From an uncultured Burkholderiales bacterium (GTDB lineage Bacteria > Pseudomonadota > Gammaproteobacteria > Burkholderiales > Burkholderiaceae_E), in NCBI GenBank assembly GCA_903898725.1, contig CAIUGQ010000522.1:1-7928 (forward strand): 7,928 nt of DNA. The letters are read 5' to 3'. Positions within the stretch are counted from its first letter, which is position 1. The number at the start of each line of letters is the position of its first letter. Under the pieces are notes generated by a model, which searched no databases, was not told where the DNA came from, and saw only the letters and a list, made by a program, of their open reading frames with translations. The translations under genes and the position numbers were made by a program. Positions 6,239 through 7,928 of this stretch are shown in pieces.

Positions 6239-6706
6239 ATGACCGAGACGAGCCTGCCTTCGAGCGCTCCGCAGACCCTGACCGCCGCCCGCTCGCTGCG
6301 TGCGCCGGCACCGATCGTGGTGACCGCGATCGCACTGGTGACGCTGGGCTTCTGCGCGGCCTTCGCGCTGTTCGCGCCGCTCGGTGCGTCGGTGGCGCCG
6401 GGTGACCCCTGGCCGCTGGCGCAGGCGGGGGCGGCGGACCGGTCGATCGCGTTCTCGGTGATCGGCGGCATCCTGCTCGGCATGCCGCTCGCGATCCATG
6501 TGCTGCACCGGGAGCTGGCCCGGCCGCTGGTGCTCGGCGAGGCCAGCGAGGATGCGAGCGCCTCGCGCTTCGTGTACGCGCCCGGTGAGAGACGCCGGAT
6601 GATGCTCGGACTCGTGGCGGCCTACGGCACGGCGGCGTTGCTGGCGCTGTTCATCGCCCGCACCACGGACGCCGCGTCGGCGCTCCGCGCGCTGCTGGCC
6701 TACTGA
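6239..6706 (+). CDS. Small three-helix membrane protein of unknown function
   Basis: From the ATG at 6239 the product is 155 residues. A polar 25-residue N-terminus is followed by three hydrophobic segments at about 26-50 (IVVTAIALVTLGFCAAFALF), 70-88 (IAFSVIGGILLGMPLAIHVL) and 121-140 (MMLGLVAAYGTAALLALFIA). The loop between helices 2 and 3 is charged (residues 90-120, with ERRR at its end). I do not recognise a family and see no catalytic motif or heme-ligand pattern. The ATG is preferred over the GTG at 6230 because AGAGGTGA lies at ideal spacing. Upstream is a CRP-like palindrome. Downstream, its stop lies 18 nt from the convergent stop of the binding-protein gene. Codon usage matches its neighbours, so it looks like a resident gene. 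Confidence 0.72.
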   Translation: MTETSLPSSAPQTLTAARSLRAPAPIVVTAIALVTLGFCAAFALFAPLGASVAPGDPWPLAQAGAADRSIAFSVIGGILLGMPLAIHVLHRELARPLVLGEASEDASASRFVYAPGERRRMMLGLVAAYGTAALLALFIARTTDAASALRALLAY

Positions 6707-6727
6707 GCGCGCGCTCGGCGCGGCTCA
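6704..6727. terminator. Weak inverted repeat at a convergent gene junction
   Basis: TGAGC (6704-6708) pairs with GCTCA (6723-6727), extendable by GC pairs with one bulge. Nested inside is the perfect 12-nt palindrome GAGCGCGCGCTC (6705-6716). It spans the stop codons of the membrane protein and binding-protein genes. There is no T-run, so it is at best a weak or Rho-assisted bidirectional 3' structure. Confidence 0.25.
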
Positions 6728-7771
6728 GGCGTCGATCGAGAACCCGATCGTCTTCAGCACTCGGGCCCAGCGCAGGCGATCGGCGGCGACGGCCTGGGCG
6801 AAGGCCTGGGCCGAGCCACCGACCGGCTCGAGCCCGGCCTCGAACAGACGCTCGCGCACCTCGGGCGTGGCCAGTGCCGCATCGAACGCGGCGTTGAGCC
6901 TCGTGACGATCGACGACGCGACGGCCGTCGAGGCGCTGATGCCGTACCAGCCGCTCGCGAGCAGGCCGGGCAGGCCGAACTCCGCGACCGTGGGCACGGT
7001 GGCCAGGAAGGGCGACCTCGCGGTGCCTGTGGTGGCGAGCACGCGCGTGCGACCCGCGTAGAACGGCCCGATCGAATCCCCGACGGTGTCGAACATCAGC
7101 GAGACCTGGCCTTCGTTCAGCGCCTGGCGAGCCGGCACCGCGCCGCGATAGGGCAGGTGCGACAGCCGCAGCCCGGTCGCATGGTTCAGCGCCTGGATCA
7201 TCACGTGCGAGACCGTGCCCGCGCCGTGCGACGCGACGCTCACGCCTTCGCCGCGGGCGCCGAAGCGCCGGGCCCAGTCGACCAGCGACGCGAGGTCGCC
7301 GATCGGCAGTTCCGGGCGCACGTTGAGCGCCAGATCGAAGCGCGCGGCGAGCACCACGGGCTGCAGCCGGTCGACGGGATCGTAGGGGCGGTCACGGAAC
7401 ACCTGCGGCCCCAGCACCAGCATCCCGGCGTTCGTCACCAGCAGCGTGCGGCCGTCGGCGGGCGCGGCGCGCACGTGTTCGATCGCGACGCGACCGGAGG
7501 TACCCGGCCGGTGCTCGACACCCGCCGGCATGCCGAGAACGCGACCGGCTACCGGAGCGAGTGCCTGCGCGACGACGTCATGCGCGGAGCCTTCCGGGAA
7601 GCCGACGATCAGCGCGGCGCGGGGGGCGGCCGGGGTGGCGGCGACGCCCAGAGTGGGCAGCGCGGCCAGCCCGAGCAGTGCGTGACGGCGATCGGTTCGG
7701 AGCAATGGGGGATGCGTGAAGAGGACGTCGGCCGACCTCGCCGCAGCGGGTCGTGGCGGGGGGCCGATCAT
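6725..7771 (-). CDS. Bug-family (TctC-like) periplasmic solute-binding protein
   Basis: This is a 348-residue extracytoplasmic binding protein of the tripartite tricarboxylate transporter receptor (Bug) family. Family marks are IVGFPEGSAHDVVAQAL (55-71), EHRPGTSGRVAIEHV (86-100) followed by APADGRTLLVTN, then LPYRGAVPARQALNEGQVSLMFD (206-228). TRVLATTGTARSPFLATVPTVAEFGLPGL (242-270) and ASGWYGI complete the set. The signal region is RTDRRHALLGLAALPTLGVAATPAAP (25-50). Its paired arginines before the hydrophobic core suggest a Tat signal, though it lacks some consensus residues. The ATG at 7771 leaves an unusually long leader of about 24 residues before that region. An internal non-ATG start (for example TTG at 7705) may be used, but no start has a good ribosome site. 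No TctA or TctB permease gene is visible. Orphan Bug proteins are common in Burkholderiales. The ligand, probably a carboxylate, is unknown. Confidence 0.9.
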   Translation of the reverse strand: MIGPPPRPAAARSADVLFTHPPLLRTDRRHALLGLAALPTLGVAATPAAPRAALIVGFPEGSAHDVVAQALAPVAGRVLGMPAGVEHRPGTSGRVAIEHVRAAPADGRTLLVTNAGMLVLGPQVFRDRPYDPVDRLQPVVLAARFDLALNVRPELPIGDLASLVDWARRFGARGEGVSVASHGAGTVSHVMIQALNHATGLRLSHLPYRGAVPARQALNEGQVSLMFDTVGDSIGPFYAGRTRVLATTGTARSPFLATVPTVAEFGLPGLLASGWYGISASTAVASSIVTRLNAAFDAALATPEVRERLFEAGLEPVGGSAQAFAQAVAADRLRWARVLKTIGFSIDA

Positions 7772-7829
7772 CGCCGCCGACGGGCGCCGCGCCGGCGACG
7801 ACCCGGGCAGCGGTGTGTGTACCCTGCGG

Positions 7830-7851
7830 CCGGGCCCGCGCGCGGGCCCGG
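7830..7851. terminator. 22-nt perfect GC palindrome, terminator-like
   Basis: CCGGGCCCGCG at 7830-7840 is followed directly by its exact reverse complement at 7841-7851. On the minus strand it begins 12 nt after the stop of the right-edge gene and precedes the binding-protein gene, so it could form a very stable hairpin (about 9 bp with a 4-nt loop) at that transcript's 3' end. No T-run follows, so an intrinsic terminator is not proven. A protein-binding dyad is the alternative. Confidence 0.45.
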
Positions 7852-7863
7852 ATCAGCGTGGCC

Positions 7864-7928
7864 TCAGACGCGCACCAGCCCCAGCAGGTGGGCGACGTCC
7901 TTGAAGAAGATGCGGACGTGCGCGATCG
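7864..7928 (-). CDS. C-terminal end of an unidentified protein
   Basis: Reading leftward from the window edge, an open frame ends with IAHVRIFFKDVAHLLGLVRV and a TGA at 7866-7864. The composition (alternating hydrophobic and basic residues, codons ending in G or C) is protein-like, and the frame stops just before a strong hairpin. With only 20 residues I cannot assign a family. The gene would be upstream of the binding-protein gene on the same strand, separated by 92 nt and a terminator-like palindrome. Confidence 0.45.
   Translation of the reverse strand, partial: IAHVRIFFKDVAHLLGLVRV

Overview
The window is very GC-rich, densely coding DNA. Codons end mostly in G or C, genes are short and tightly packed, and there are long spurious antisense frames. 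Together with a Bug-family (TctC-like) periplasmic binding protein, a RIO-type kinase and a flagellar-type gene, this suggests a motile betaproteobacterium, most likely of the order Burkholderiales. That placement is inference from composition and gene families. I see no rRNA, tRNA, CRISPR array, insertion sequence or phage gene. The genes look chromosomal and mostly housekeeping or accessory-metabolic.

Layout. The left edge holds the N-terminus of a minus-strand gene (1-138), possibly a SulP-like permease. It is divergent from an MFS transporter (328-1506, +). A hairpin separates the MFS gene from a convergent two-gene unit on the minus strand: an ArsP/DUF318-type permease (2917-1817) followed by a small CxxC thioredoxin-fold protein (1786-1544). 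Divergent from the permease is a lipoprotein with a complete HExxH...E zinc-protease signature (3194-4006, +). Next on the minus strand come a HAD hydrolase (6099-5371), a 110-residue protein that keeps only the two terminal helices of flagellar rod proteins (5249-4917), and a RIO-type kinase (4897-4031). A small three-helix membrane protein (6239-6706, +) diverges from the HAD gene. It converges on an orphan Bug-type solute-binding protein (7771-6725, -). The right edge has the last 20 codons of another minus-strand gene, with a 22-nt perfect palindrome just after its stop.

The most noteworthy region is 5300-4031. A close match to the flagellar sigma-28 (FliA) promoter, TCAA-N15-GTCGATAA, lies directly in front of the mini rod-like gene. 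A RIO kinase follows 19 nt after that gene's stop. The sequence therefore predicts a two-gene, FliA-controlled unit coupling a reduced rod-like protein to a RIO kinase, an association I do not recognise as described. Also worth attention are a CRP-like palindrome (TGTGA-N6-TCAC) in front of the small membrane protein and the permease-thioredoxin pair, which has no visible ArsR gene.
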